This document shows, one piece after another, positions 51,434 to 59,461 of a DNA stretch of 64,000 nucleotides. Within the stretch, counting starts at the first letter, position 1; the number at the start of each line of letters is the position of its first letter. A model generated the notes under the pieces. It ran no database searches and was not told where the DNA came from. It saw nothing but the letters and a program-made list of their open reading frames with translations. This DNA comes from Mannheimia pernigra (GTDB lineage Bacteria > Pseudomonadota > Gammaproteobacteria > Enterobacterales > Pasteurellaceae), in contig NZ_CP055305.1 in assembly GCF_013377995.1 (NCBI RefSeq), positions 2,046,001-2,110,000 on the forward strand. The letters are read 5' to 3'. Made by a program: the position numbers and the translations under genes.

Positions 51434-52690
51434 CTAGAAGAATAATGCTTTATGTACTTTTTCTACTAATTCATCACTTATCAAAGCACTTACTACTACC
51501 ATTAATACTCCATAACCTATAATACCTATTGGAGTTCTAGTTAAGATTACTAAAGCAAGGCTTACAACATAAGTTGCAGATTTGTCTAATACTTGCTTTT
51601 CTACTTCAAAATAAAATGGCTTCCAATTCCCTTTTTCATACCCTTCTTTCAAAGCTGTTGTTAGAGCTACTCCTGAAAATGTTTTACCCACATATTTGAA
51701 AGCCTTATTAAACTTATACAAATCATTACTAATTGATTTCATATCTAAGGATTGTAAAGCTTTAGATATTGCCTGACGATCCCTAGAATTAAATTTCTTA
51801 TTAATATCTCCTTTATATTTATCAAATGCTTTTAAGGCTTCATTGACATTCCGAATTTTCTTTCCTTTAGCTACTGCTGCAATTTTTTTAGCCTCCTGAC
51901 TAGCTAGGTTTCCATATTTTTCAGTAATATGTTCAAAAAAAGCATTAGAGTACTCTAAAATAGTTTTAAGCTTTTTGTCTTGTAAATCTTGTTTTAAACC
52001 TTTTAAAAGCTCACTTGCCTCTTTCCTTACATCAATTAAACTACGTAAACTCGCTTCTATTTTCTGTTTCTCCAGTAAAATTTTAGTTTGGGGTATCTCC
52101 ACTTTTTCTTTCCATAATTTGATATATTCCTCTGTCATTTTAGGACTACGAAAATAAGCAATATTAGATTCATAAGCAGCAGAAATGAGCCCAGGATTAC
52201 TATCTCTAAATTTTTTAAAATTAGATAATCTAACTATGTTATTATTCAATAATTCATCAAATTTCTTATCCGCATCATTCTCTAAGGAAATTAAATTCTT
52301 CTCAGAATTTTCTAAAATTTTTAAGGCATTTTCCAGTGTATTTATATAAACTTCTATTTCTTGTCCTTTTTCAAAATCCAATGCATATTTATTAAACCAC
52401 TCCCTAGCTTCTAAAAGCAGCTTTTGCACTTCCGATTTAGAAAGCTGAGCCTTATATTTAACAATAGAGCCATTTAAATCTCGAATTTTAATAGAAAATT
52501 CCGCTAAATTGATCAATCCAACTCTTCCTATCTTTAAGTCTACAGGCTTTAAAACAACATGTGCAGGAACCTCTAAAGAAATCCCAAAAGATGGCCCAGG
52601 ATAATAAGGCTTCCCGCCTATTGTAATTGGGCTAGGTTTATAATCTGGTTTAACGATAATTGGATCAAGTACAATTGAATTATTTGACAT
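51434..52690 (-). CDS. Pore-forming colicin-like bacteriocin
   Basis: The 418-residue protein, from ATG 52690 with AAGGAG eight bases upstream, has no signal peptide. Its C-terminal region, about residues 220-418, matches the colicin pore-forming domain of the E1/10/A group. GKKIRNVNEALKAFDKYKGD is near residue 276 and KKFNSRDRQAISKALQSL near residue 299. A GNWKPFYFEVEK block follows, then a hydrophobic helical hairpin (about 372-405, VVSLALVILTRTPIGIIGYG) and ELVEKVHKALFF. The middle (about 100-230) is long helices, probably the receptor-binding and coiled-coil part. The N-terminus SIVLDPIIVKP resembles a TonB box (D9-V13), suggesting TonB-dependent entry. No lysis gene is present. The DNA is AT-rich and lacks uptake signals. 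Confidence 0.85.
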   Translation of the reverse strand: MSNNSIVLDPIIVKPDYKPSPITIGGKPYYPGPSFGISLEVPAHVVLKPVDLKIGRVGLINLAEFSIKIRDLNGSIVKYKAQLSKSEVQKLLLEAREWFNKYALDFEKGQEIEVYINTLENALKILENSEKNLISLENDADKKFDELLNNNIVRLSNFKKFRDSNPGLISAAYESNIAYFRSPKMTEEYIKLWKEKVEIPQTKILLEKQKIEASLRSLIDVRKEASELLKGLKQDLQDKKLKTILEYSNAFFEHITEKYGNLASQEAKKIAAVAKGKKIRNVNEALKAFDKYKGDINKKFNSRDRQAISKALQSLDMKSISNDLYKFNKAFKYVGKTFSGVALTTALKEGYEKGNWKPFYFEVEKQVLDKSATYVVSLALVILTRTPIGIIGYGVLMVVVSALISDELVEKVHKALFF

Positions 52691-52735
52691 ATATAATCTC
52701 CTTATAGCCAAAGAAAACAAACTGAGTTAATAAAA

Positions 52736-52807
52736 CGTTAGATTTGATAAAGTTATTTCGGTTGATTATCACAAAATTGATTAAAATTATTACGTTAGGA
52801 CTAACGT
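52736..52807. repeat. Three ACGTTAG/CTAACGT copies upstream of the bacteriocin gene
   Basis: ACGTTAG occurs at 52736-52742 and 52792-52798. The second copy forms an inverted repeat with CTAACGT at 52801-52807 (two-base spacer) across the tyrA stop codon. Such a cluster in the bacteriocin's upstream region could be an operator or the scar of an insertion. I find no LexA-type CTGT-N8-ACAG box there. Confidence 0.4.
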
Positions 52808-53937
52808 CTCGAATCATTCGCCTGTTGGAGCAATACTCTACTCTCTTTTAAGAACTGCTCCGAATAATCACCAAACCAGTGATGCACTTCATCAAAAGCT
52901 TGGATAAAGCCGGCTTTATCGTTACGTTTGAAGAAATCCAGACCTTGTTCAAAGCTCTCTTTGAGTGATTCAATAATGTCTATATTTTCCGGTTTATCGG
53001 CAATAATATCTGCGTATAGGCTACCGTCTTGAGCAAATAAACGCCCGATCATCGCTAATTCTAATCGGTAAATGGGGGAAGATAACGCCAATAATTGCGA
53101 CAGTTGCACCGGCTGGCGAGAAAGGTGCAAGCCAAACGCAAAAGTTGAAAAGTGGCGTAACGCTTGAATATAGGTCATTGCGTGGTCGTGTTCTTTCGCC
53201 TCAATCTGTTCGATTTTCGCCCCCCAAATTTTCATTTGTTCAATCAGCCATTCATAACGCTCAGGGAAACGCCCATTACAGCAAGCAATCACCTGTTTTG
53301 CCTGACTCGCAATATCTGGTCCGAACATTGGGTGTAAGCCAACTACTGCTCCATTATGCACTTCCAGCATTTTTTGTAGTGGCTGATATTTAACAGAAGT
53401 TAAATCTGCCAAAATCATATTTTCAGTTAAGTATGGCTGCAAACGCTCTATTGTTTCTAGGGTATTGGCAATTGGCACACACACAATAACCACATCTGCA
53501 TTTGCTAATATTTGCTTCGCATTCGCCCAATCATCACGCCCTAATGCCTCAACATTATAGCCAGATAGGGTTAAATAATTACCGAATAATCCACCTAATT
53601 TCCCGTTACCGCCTACGATGACAATTTTTTGAATTGCCGTATTTACTCTTTTGAAGCCGTGCTTGTTTTCATTGGCGTAAGATTCACGCATTACACGGCG
53701 TAGCACATCTTCAATCAGATCAGCTGGAATGCCTTGTTTTTCCGCCTCTCCTCGGCGGGCGGAAATCATTGCGGTTTCTCGCTCTGGTGCATAAACAGGA
53801 ATACCGTGCTCTGCTTTCACTTTTCCGACTTCTGCCACAAGAGATAAACGCTGGGCAAGTAATTTAATGAGCTGTTGATCAACCTGATCAATTTGTTCAC
53901 GTAATGGAGCTAATGGGTTCATATTTTTATCAACCAT
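52801..53937 (-). CDS. tyrA: T-protein: chorismate mutase / prephenate dehydrogenase
   Basis: TyrA turns chorismate into prephenate and then 4-hydroxyphenylpyruvate for tyrosine. The 378-residue fusion has an N-terminal AroQ mutase (residues about 6-95: LREQIDQVDQQLIKLLAQRL, with VYAPERETAMI) and a C-terminal NAD-dependent dehydrogenase with the glycine motif IVIVGGNGKLGGLFGNYL near residue 108. VVIVCVPIANT, GLHPMFGPDI near residue 205 and YIQALRHFSTF follow. Its stop codon lies inside the CTAACGT inverted repeat at the edge of the bacteriocin island. It lies 36 bases after aroG and is probably co-transcribed. Confidence 0.96.
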   Translation of the reverse strand: MVDKNMNPLAPLREQIDQVDQQLIKLLAQRLSLVAEVGKVKAEHGIPVYAPERETAMISARRGEAEKQGIPADLIEDVLRRVMRESYANENKHGFKRVNTAIQKIVIVGGNGKLGGLFGNYLTLSGYNVEALGRDDWANAKQILANADVVIVCVPIANTLETIERLQPYLTENMILADLTSVKYQPLQKMLEVHNGAVVGLHPMFGPDIASQAKQVIACCNGRFPERYEWLIEQMKIWGAKIEQIEAKEHDHAMTYIQALRHFSTFAFGLHLSRQPVQLSQLLALSSPIYRLELAMIGRLFAQDGSLYADIIADKPENIDIIESLKESFEQGLDFFKRNDKAGFIQAFDEVHHWFGDYSEQFLKESRVLLQQANDSRR

Positions 53938-53973
53938 AAAACAAGCGGTTATTTTCTCATTATTTTTTGCAAA

Positions 53974-55038
53974 TTACCGATGGCGTAATTTTTCTGCAAA
54001 ATGGGTTAAAAGATTTTCTGTCGTTTGCCAATCAATGCAAGCATCGGTAATTGAAACACCATACGCCATCTCATCAAATGGTAATTCTGATGACTGATTA
54101 CCCGCATTTAAGTGGCTCTCAATCATCAAGCCAATAATTGAAGTGTTGCCTGCTAATAATTGCTCCAACACATTTTCTGCGACAACTGGTTGGCGGCGAT
54201 AATCTTTATTGGAGTTGCCGTGGCTGCAATCAATCATAATCGCAACAGGTAAGTTTGCTTGTTTGAGCACCCATTCGCAGTCATCAACATATTGCTTTTC
54301 ATAGTTCGGCGTTTTGCCACCACGCAAAATAATATGTCCGTCTTCATTCCCTTTCGTTTTCAGTAAAGTCACCTGCCCTTTTTGATTAATGCCGATAAAA
54401 CTATGACCTTGAGCAGAAGATTGCATCGCATTAAGTGCAACGGCTAAGCCACCATCTGTACCATTTTTAAAACCAACCGCCATTGATAAACCCGAGGCTA
54501 ATTCACGGTGCGTTTGCGATTCTGTGGTTCTTGCCCCAATTGCAGACCAACTAAATAAATCAGCAAGATATTGTGGCGTCATCGGATCTAAAGCTTCAGT
54601 CGCAAGAGGCAAGCCCATTTCAGCTAAATCTAAACAAAGTTTGCGTCCAACACGCAGACCAGTTTCTACATCAAAAGAGCCATCCATTTTCGGATCGTTA
54701 ATTAACCCTTTCCAACCGACTGTAGTACGAGGTTTCTCAAAATACACCCGCATTACAATGTAAAGCTTATCACTCACCTGGTCTGAAAGTGCTTTTAGTT
54801 TTTTACCATATTCAATAGCAGCAATCGGATCGTGAATAGAGCAAGGACCAATAACAATCAACTGGCGTTTATCACGTCGGTGAATAATGTCAGAAATGAC
54901 TTTACGTGAACGTTCAATTTGCTCGCGTAAATGTTCTGGCAATGGAAATTCCTGCTTTAGCTCTTGTGGGGTTAATAATACTTTTTCATCTTTTATATTA
55001 ACGTTATGTACGCTATCTTGGTTAAATACAGTGTTCAT
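53974..55038 (-). CDS. aroG: 3-deoxy-7-phosphoheptulonate (DAHP) synthase, class I
   Basis: This enzyme condenses phosphoenolpyruvate with erythrose-4-phosphate, the entry to aromatic amino acids. The 354-residue protein has the class I motifs LIVIGPCSIHDPIAAIEYG near residue 60, MRVYFEKPRTTVGWKGLIND near residue 98, IGARTTESQTHRELASGLSM near residue 165, ILRGGKTPNYEK and IMIDCSHGNSNKD near residue 270. Effector specificity (Phe, Tyr or Trp) cannot be assigned confidently. Linkage to tyrA and the upstream TyrR-type box favour tyrosine-linked control, as for aroF-tyrA in E. coli. Confidence 0.92.
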   Translation of the reverse strand: MNTVFNQDSVHNVNIKDEKVLLTPQELKQEFPLPEHLREQIERSRKVISDIIHRRDKRQLIVIGPCSIHDPIAAIEYGKKLKALSDQVSDKLYIVMRVYFEKPRTTVGWKGLINDPKMDGSFDVETGLRVGRKLCLDLAEMGLPLATEALDPMTPQYLADLFSWSAIGARTTESQTHRELASGLSMAVGFKNGTDGGLAVALNAMQSSAQGHSFIGINQKGQVTLLKTKGNEDGHIILRGGKTPNYEKQYVDDCEWVLKQANLPVAIMIDCSHGNSNKDYRRQPVVAENVLEQLLAGNTSIIGLMIESHLNAGNQSSELPFDEMAYGVSITDACIDWQTTENLLTHFAEKLRHR

Positions 55039-55051
55039 TTTTATTTCCTAA

Positions 55052-55069
55052 TGTAAATTTTTTAGTACA
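55052..55069. promoter_or_regulatory. Candidate TyrR box upstream of aroG-tyrA
   Basis: TGTAAA-TTTTTT-AGTACA matches the TyrR consensus TGTAAA-N6-TTTACA in 10 of 12 specified bases and lies 14-31 bases before the aroG ATG. This placement suits repression. It is a single box, so the call is tentative. Confidence 0.5.
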
Positions 55070-55075
55070 CTCACT

Positions 55076-56113
55076 TTACAACTTTATTTTTAAGGTTTCA
55101 ACTATTTTTTGCTTTACTGCATCAACGCTGATTTTTTCCATCCAATTTTTGCCTTTAGCTTTGGTTGCCCACGCCAATTCTTGCCAAGGTTTGCCATAAG
55201 ATTGCAAAATTGCTTCATCATATACAGAAACCACTTTATTTAAATCTTGGTAAGGCCCCGTCCGCTTTGGGTTATGAATTGCATACAGCCCAACAACTGG
55301 AGTATGTTGAGTTGTCGCAATATGGGCTGGTGCTGAATCAGAGGAAATGACTAAATCTACTTGCCGAATCACGCCAGCTAATTGTTTTAACGTAGTTTTG
55401 CCTGCAATATTGCAACTTTTCGGAGCAAGTTGGTGTATTTTGTGTGCGGTTTCCATTTCATAGCGAGAAGGCGATCCTGCAATCAGCACATTGATATTTT
55501 TCTCAATCAAGCAATTAGAAAGTTCTGCGTATCTTTCTGGTAGCCAATCTTTCTCTTTTTTACTTGAGCAAGGAGCAATTAGCACATTTTTTTTCGTGAA
55601 ATCAATGAATTTTTTTCCATAAGCTAAATCTTCATCGCTCACAAACAGATCCCATTTTGCAGATAAATCCGTCACGCCAATCGCTTTAGCAAACATCATC
55701 TGCCCATCAAGAACGTGAGGAGAGCTGGCCATTTCAACCTTTTGATTGGTAAATAACCATTGCATTTCTCTTGCTCTATCCTTATTAAAACCTATTTTTT
55801 TATCTGCTTTAATGCCAAGTGAAAGTATTGAAGCCCGAAATGCCGTTTGCAAATTTAGTAGAAAATCAAACCGCTTGTGGGAAAGCTGCCTCCATATTGT
55901 AAACAATTCTTTCCAGCCTGATTTTTTATCAAAGGAAATTAACTGTACATTAGGAATGTTTTTCATTAGTGCTGCTTCTGTTTTTCCGATGATCCAAGTA
56001 ATTTCAGCAGAGGGATAGTGCCGCTGGATAGCTTGCACAACGGCTAAAGTATGACACACATCACCAATGGCTGAGAGGCGTAAAATACAAATTGAAAGGG
56101 GTCTATTTAGCAT
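55076..56113 (-). CDS. opsX: Heptosyltransferase I, OpsX type (GT9)
   Basis: The 345-residue protein adds the first heptose to Kdo in the LPS/LOS inner core. It shows the GT9 N-terminus CILRLSAIGDVCHTLAVVQA near residue 9 and ITWIIGKTEAALM. The C-terminal ADP-heptose region follows: KEKDWLPERYAEL near residue 187, NIAGKTTLKQLAGVIRQVDL near residue 237 and ISSDSAPAHIATTQHTPVVG near residue 259. Haemophilus and Pasteurella use OpsX rather than WaaC for this step, and the sequence reads as OpsX. An uptake signal occurs within the gene (near 55870). Confidence 0.88.
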   Translation of the reverse strand: MLNRPLSICILRLSAIGDVCHTLAVVQAIQRHYPSAEITWIIGKTEAALMKNIPNVQLISFDKKSGWKELFTIWRQLSHKRFDFLLNLQTAFRASILSLGIKADKKIGFNKDRAREMQWLFTNQKVEMASSPHVLDGQMMFAKAIGVTDLSAKWDLFVSDEDLAYGKKFIDFTKKNVLIAPCSSKKEKDWLPERYAELSNCLIEKNINVLIAGSPSRYEMETAHKIHQLAPKSCNIAGKTTLKQLAGVIRQVDLVISSDSAPAHIATTQHTPVVGLYAIHNPKRTGPYQDLNKVVSVYDEAILQSYGKPWQELAWATKAKGKNWMEKISVDAVKQKIVETLKIKL

Positions 56114-56156
56114 AGTAATTCAAATAGTTAGGCGTTCATAAAACGATATTAAGATA

Positions 56157-56185
56157 TAAAAAAGCCACATAAGTAATGTGGCTTT
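56157..56185 (-). terminator. pykA terminator
   Basis: Stem AAAGCCACAT (56161-56170) with ATGTGGCTTT (56176-56185) and a five-base loop. On the minus strand it continues into TTTTTTATA. It lies 17 bases past the pykA stop. Confidence 0.82.
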
Positions 56186-56201
56186 TGTTTTAGCGTTTAT
56201 A

Positions 56202-57641
56202 TCATTCCACTCTTAAAATACGGCAAGTATTTGTGCCACCTGCTTTTAATTCATCACCGTGTGTTAGAAGTACTAATTCACCCGTTAATAAATAACCTTG
56301 CTCTTTTAATTGAGCAATCGCTCTTTTAGCGCCTTCCATTGTACGGCTTTCTTCATTGTAAAGTACTGGCGTAACACCACGATAAAGCGCACAAAGATTC
56401 AATGCTTTTGGGTTACGAGAAAGAGCATATATTGGTAAACCAGAGCTAATACGGCTCATTAATTTTGCTGTTTCGCCTGATTGTGTTAATGAAACAATTG
56501 CTGATACGCCTTCTAAGTGATTTGCCGTGTACATTGCAGACATTGCAACGGCTTCATCAATAGACTTAAATCTATCTTCCATACGATGACGTGAAATATT
56601 GATGCTTGGCATTGTTTCTGCACCTAAACACACTTCCACCATTGATCTTACTGTTTCAACTGGATAATCACCATTTGCCGTTTCCCCTGAAAGCATTACG
56701 GCATCAGTACCATCTAATACTGCATTTGCAACATCCATTACCTCAGCACGAGTTGGCATTGGTTTTTTAATCATTGATTCCATCATTTGCGTTGCGGTAA
56801 TCACTACACGGTTTAACTTACGAGCACGGCGGATTAAACGCTTTTGTACACCCACTAACGCTGCATCGCCAATTTCAACCCCTAAATCACCACGTGCAAC
56901 CATAACAACATCAGCCCCTAAAATGATGTCGTCCATAGCCTCTTCTGTCGCAACCGTTTCTGCACGTTCTACTTTAGCCACAATTTTTGCCTCTAAACCC
57001 GCTTCTTTGGCTAGTTGACGCGCATATTCTAAATCCGCACTTGATTGTGGGAATGAAACCGCTAAGTAATCCACACCAATTTTTGCTGCTAATTTAATGT
57101 CTTCTTTATCTTTTTCTGTTAATGCAGGTGCAGATAAACCACCGCCTAATTTATTAATCCCTTTGTTGTTTGATAAAGGGCCACCAACGGTCACTTCAGT
57201 ATGAACACGCATACCTTCAACTTCTAATACTTTAAGTTGCACATTACCATCATCTAATAACAAAATATCGCCTGGTACTACATCGTTTGGTAGATTTTTA
57301 TAATCTAAGCCAACCGCAGATTGATGACCTTCGCCACGCGGTAAATCTGCATCTAAAGTAAATCTGTCGCCAATACTTAAGAAAATTTTGCCATCTTTGA
57401 ATGTCGAAACACGAATTTTAGGTCCTTGAAGATCGCCTAAAATAGCAACTTGACGACCTAATTTTGAAGCAATTTCACGTACTTTGTTTGCACGTTCGAT
57501 ATGATCTTCAGGAATACCGTGAGAGAAGTTCATACGAACCATATTCGCACCAGCAGCAATAATTTTTTCTAATGTATTACCACGGTCGGTTGCAGGCCCC
57601 ATTGTACAAACGATCTTGGTTCTTCTGAGTTTTCTAGACAT
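56202..57641 (-). CDS. pykA: Pyruvate kinase II
   Basis: PykA makes pyruvate and ATP from phosphoenolpyruvate. The ATG at 57641, with GGAG upstream, gives 479 residues starting MSRKLRRTKIVCTMGPATDR, one shorter than E. coli PykA. An in-frame start at 57692 would add 17 unsupported residues. Motifs are NMVRMNFSHGIPEDH near residue 33, ILGDLQGPKIRVSTF, the active-site lysine and metal region KIVAKVERAETVATEEAMDD, VMVARGDLGVEIGD near residue 250, and ATQMMESM. The AMP/sugar-phosphate effector type (II) fits the sequence. Confidence 0.95.
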   Translation of the reverse strand: MSRKLRRTKIVCTMGPATDRGNTLEKIIAAGANMVRMNFSHGIPEDHIERANKVREIASKLGRQVAILGDLQGPKIRVSTFKDGKIFLSIGDRFTLDADLPRGEGHQSAVGLDYKNLPNDVVPGDILLLDDGNVQLKVLEVEGMRVHTEVTVGGPLSNNKGINKLGGGLSAPALTEKDKEDIKLAAKIGVDYLAVSFPQSSADLEYARQLAKEAGLEAKIVAKVERAETVATEEAMDDIILGADVVMVARGDLGVEIGDAALVGVQKRLIRRARKLNRVVITATQMMESMIKKPMPTRAEVMDVANAVLDGTDAVMLSGETANGDYPVETVRSMVEVCLGAETMPSINISRHRMEDRFKSIDEAVAMSAMYTANHLEGVSAIVSLTQSGETAKLMSRISSGLPIYALSRNPKALNLCALYRGVTPVLYNEESRTMEGAKRAIAQLKEQGYLLTGELVLLTHGDELKAGGTNTCRILRVE

Positions 57642-57765
57642 TATTTGACTCCATAATAAATTTAAAATATAAGCTAAAATCTTTCTAAGCACTTGATTAT
57701 GCGTTAAACGAGGGTCATTATACGCCTAAATGACAAGAGTTTAAATACAAGTTAAGGAGAATGTT

Positions 57766-58254
57766 ATGAATATTTGGATTATGCGACACGGAGAAGCAAG
57801 TTTTAATGCCCCGAGTGATCCCGCTCGCTGTTTAACCGAAAATGGCATAAAAAATGTTATCTTACAAGGCAAGTGGCTAGGTGAATATTTAACCAATAAG
57901 CAAATACAACTTGATAAAATTCTGGTTAGTCCTTACCTTCGTGCCAGACAAACCCTTGAAAATATTATAACAGGTATGCAAGCGGTCAATTTTTCTCAAA
58001 ACGTTGCAAATCTTATTGAAGAATGGGAAGAAATTACGCCTGATGGTAATCCCTATATTATTGAAGATTACCTTCGTTTTTTAAGAGAAGAAGGAGCAAA
58101 AAATATTCTACTCATTTCACATTTGCCTCTAGTATTTGATTTAAGCCAGCTTTTAACAAACAATCAAAGCAATGTGCAATTTCCAACCTCAACCATCGCT
58201 GAAATTAATTGGATAGGAAATGTGGGTAAAGTTGTCTATATAAAGCACGTTTAA
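57766..58254 (+). CDS. sixA: Phosphohistidine phosphatase SixA
   Basis: SixA removes phosphate from histidines of phosphotransfer proteins (ArcB HPt domain, PTS components in E. coli). The 162-residue histidine-phosphatase-superfamily protein has the catalytic IWIMRHGEASFNAPSDPAR at the N-terminus (RHG, His8), LTENGIKNV, ILVSPYLRARQTLENI near residue 50 and the second histidine in ILLISHLPLVFDLS near residue 120. An AAGGAGAA ribosome binding site lies just before the ATG. It is monocistronic, between divergent pykA and dusB. Confidence 0.9.
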   Translation: MNIWIMRHGEASFNAPSDPARCLTENGIKNVILQGKWLGEYLTNKQIQLDKILVSPYLRARQTLENIITGMQAVNFSQNVANLIEEWEEITPDGNPYIIEDYLRFLREEGAKNILLISHLPLVFDLSQLLTNNQSNVQFPTSTIAEINWIGNVGKVVYIKHV

Positions 58255-58318
58255 TCCTATTTTTATATTGTCAATAAAAATATTTTCGCTATTTTTGCAC
58301 ATTGTCTAATTTATAGAC

Positions 58319-58352
58319 TTCCAAAATGATTAAAAAATGCGTATCATACGCC
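58319..58352 (+). promoter_or_regulatory. Putative growth-rate-controlled promoter of dusB-fis
   Basis: A -10-like TATCAT (58342-58347) is followed by a GC-rich discriminator ACGCCCCC, the feature of stringently controlled promoters such as E. coli fis. The -35 is poor (TTCCAA, 17-base spacer). The -10 lies inside a perfect inverted repeat GCGTAT-C-ATACGC (58339-58351). The leader to dusB is about 115 bases. Confidence 0.45.
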
Positions 58353-58387
58353 CCCTAAATCAGTGAAACTGATAATAAGCATCAATT

Positions 58388-58418
58388 AAAAAGTACGGTA
58401 TTTGCCGTACTTTTTATT
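58388..58418 (+). terminator. Hairpin with T tail in the dusB-fis leader
   Basis: An 11-bp stem AAAAAGTACGG / CCGTACTTTTT with a six-base loop is followed by ATTT. It lies downstream of the putative dusB promoter, so it may be an attenuator rather than simply the sixA terminator. Confidence 0.65.
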
Positions 58419-58470
58419 TGGGTATCTTTCTGGTTAAAATTACTTCAAATTTGTTAATAAAAGGTTAAAA

Positions 58471-59433
58471 ATGCAAATAGGACAATATGAAATCAAAAAC
58501 CGTATTTTCCTTGCACCGATGGCTGGTATTACCGACCAGCCTTTTCGCCGATTATGTAGCCAACTTGGTGCAGGTTTGACGTTTTCAGAAATGATGTCCA
58601 CAAATCCTGATGTATGGCACACCGAGAAATCAAGATTGCGTTTAGCACATCACGATGAAATCGGTATAAATGCTGTACAAATTGCAGGTTCAGACCCAAC
58701 AGAGATGGCACAAGCTGCAAAAATTAATGTTGAGTATGGGGCAGATATTATTGATATTAATATGGGCTGCCCTGCGAAAAAGGTAAATAAGAAAATGGCA
58801 GGCTCAGCCTTGTTGCGTGAACCTGAATTAGTCGCTCAAATATTAAATGCTGTTGTAAATGCCGTTGATGTGCCTGTTACCTTAAAAATTAGAACAGGTT
58901 GGGATCTTGAAAATAGAAATTGTCTGACAATAGCCAAAATTGCAGAACAAGCTGGAATTAAGGCACTGACTATTCATGGGCGTACTCGCAGCTGTTTATT
59001 TAACGGTGAAGCGGAATATGAAAGTATCAAAGCGGTAAAACAAACCGTGTCGATTCCGATTATTGCAAATGGCGATATACGCTCCGCAGAAAAAGCAAAG
59101 TCTGTTTTAGATTACACCAATGTTGATGCGGTGATGATCGGACGAGGTAGCTTTGGTAATCCTTGGCTATTTAAGGAGATCAACGATTTTTTTGAAACTG
59201 GGCAATATTCCACATTACCTGAAAAAGAAAAATATCAACTAATGTTTAAGCATATTGAAGACTTGCACCAATTTTATGGTGAAGAAAAAGGCTATCGAAT
59301 TGCCCGTAAACACGTTGGTTGGTATGTGGAACAATTACAACCAGAGTCAAATTTTAAACGCACTTTTAATACGTTAAACTCTACCAAAGAGCAACTTAAC
59401 GCATTAGAAGATTTTGTTAAATTGATTCTTTAG
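58471..59433 (+). CDS. dusB: tRNA-dihydrouridine synthase B
   Basis: DusB reduces specific uridines in the tRNA D-loop with FMN. The 320-residue TIM-barrel protein starts MQIGQYEIKNRIFLAPMAGI and shows TDQPFRRLCSQLGAGLTFSE, the active-site block DINMGCPAKKVNKKMAGSAL near residue 98 (Cys100 as acid), IKALTIHGRTRSCLFNG near residue 165 and VDAVMIGRGSFGNPW near residue 225. Followed after 28 bases by fis, the same dusB-fis pairing as in enteric bacteria. An AAGG ribosome binding site lies eight bases upstream. Confidence 0.95.
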   Translation: MQIGQYEIKNRIFLAPMAGITDQPFRRLCSQLGAGLTFSEMMSTNPDVWHTEKSRLRLAHHDEIGINAVQIAGSDPTEMAQAAKINVEYGADIIDINMGCPAKKVNKKMAGSALLREPELVAQILNAVVNAVDVPVTLKIRTGWDLENRNCLTIAKIAEQAGIKALTIHGRTRSCLFNGEAEYESIKAVKQTVSIPIIANGDIRSAEKAKSVLDYTNVDAVMIGRGSFGNPWLFKEINDFFETGQYSTLPEKEKYQLMFKHIEDLHQFYGEEKGYRIARKHVGWYVEQLQPESNFKRTFNTLNSTKEQLNALEDFVKLIL

Positions 59434-59461
59434 AATCTTAATAATAAAGTTGGATAAAAAA

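Noticed and set aside
52691..52800. SOS (LexA) control of the bacteriocin
   Set aside because: No CTGT-N8-ACAG type box is present in the upstream region on either strand.
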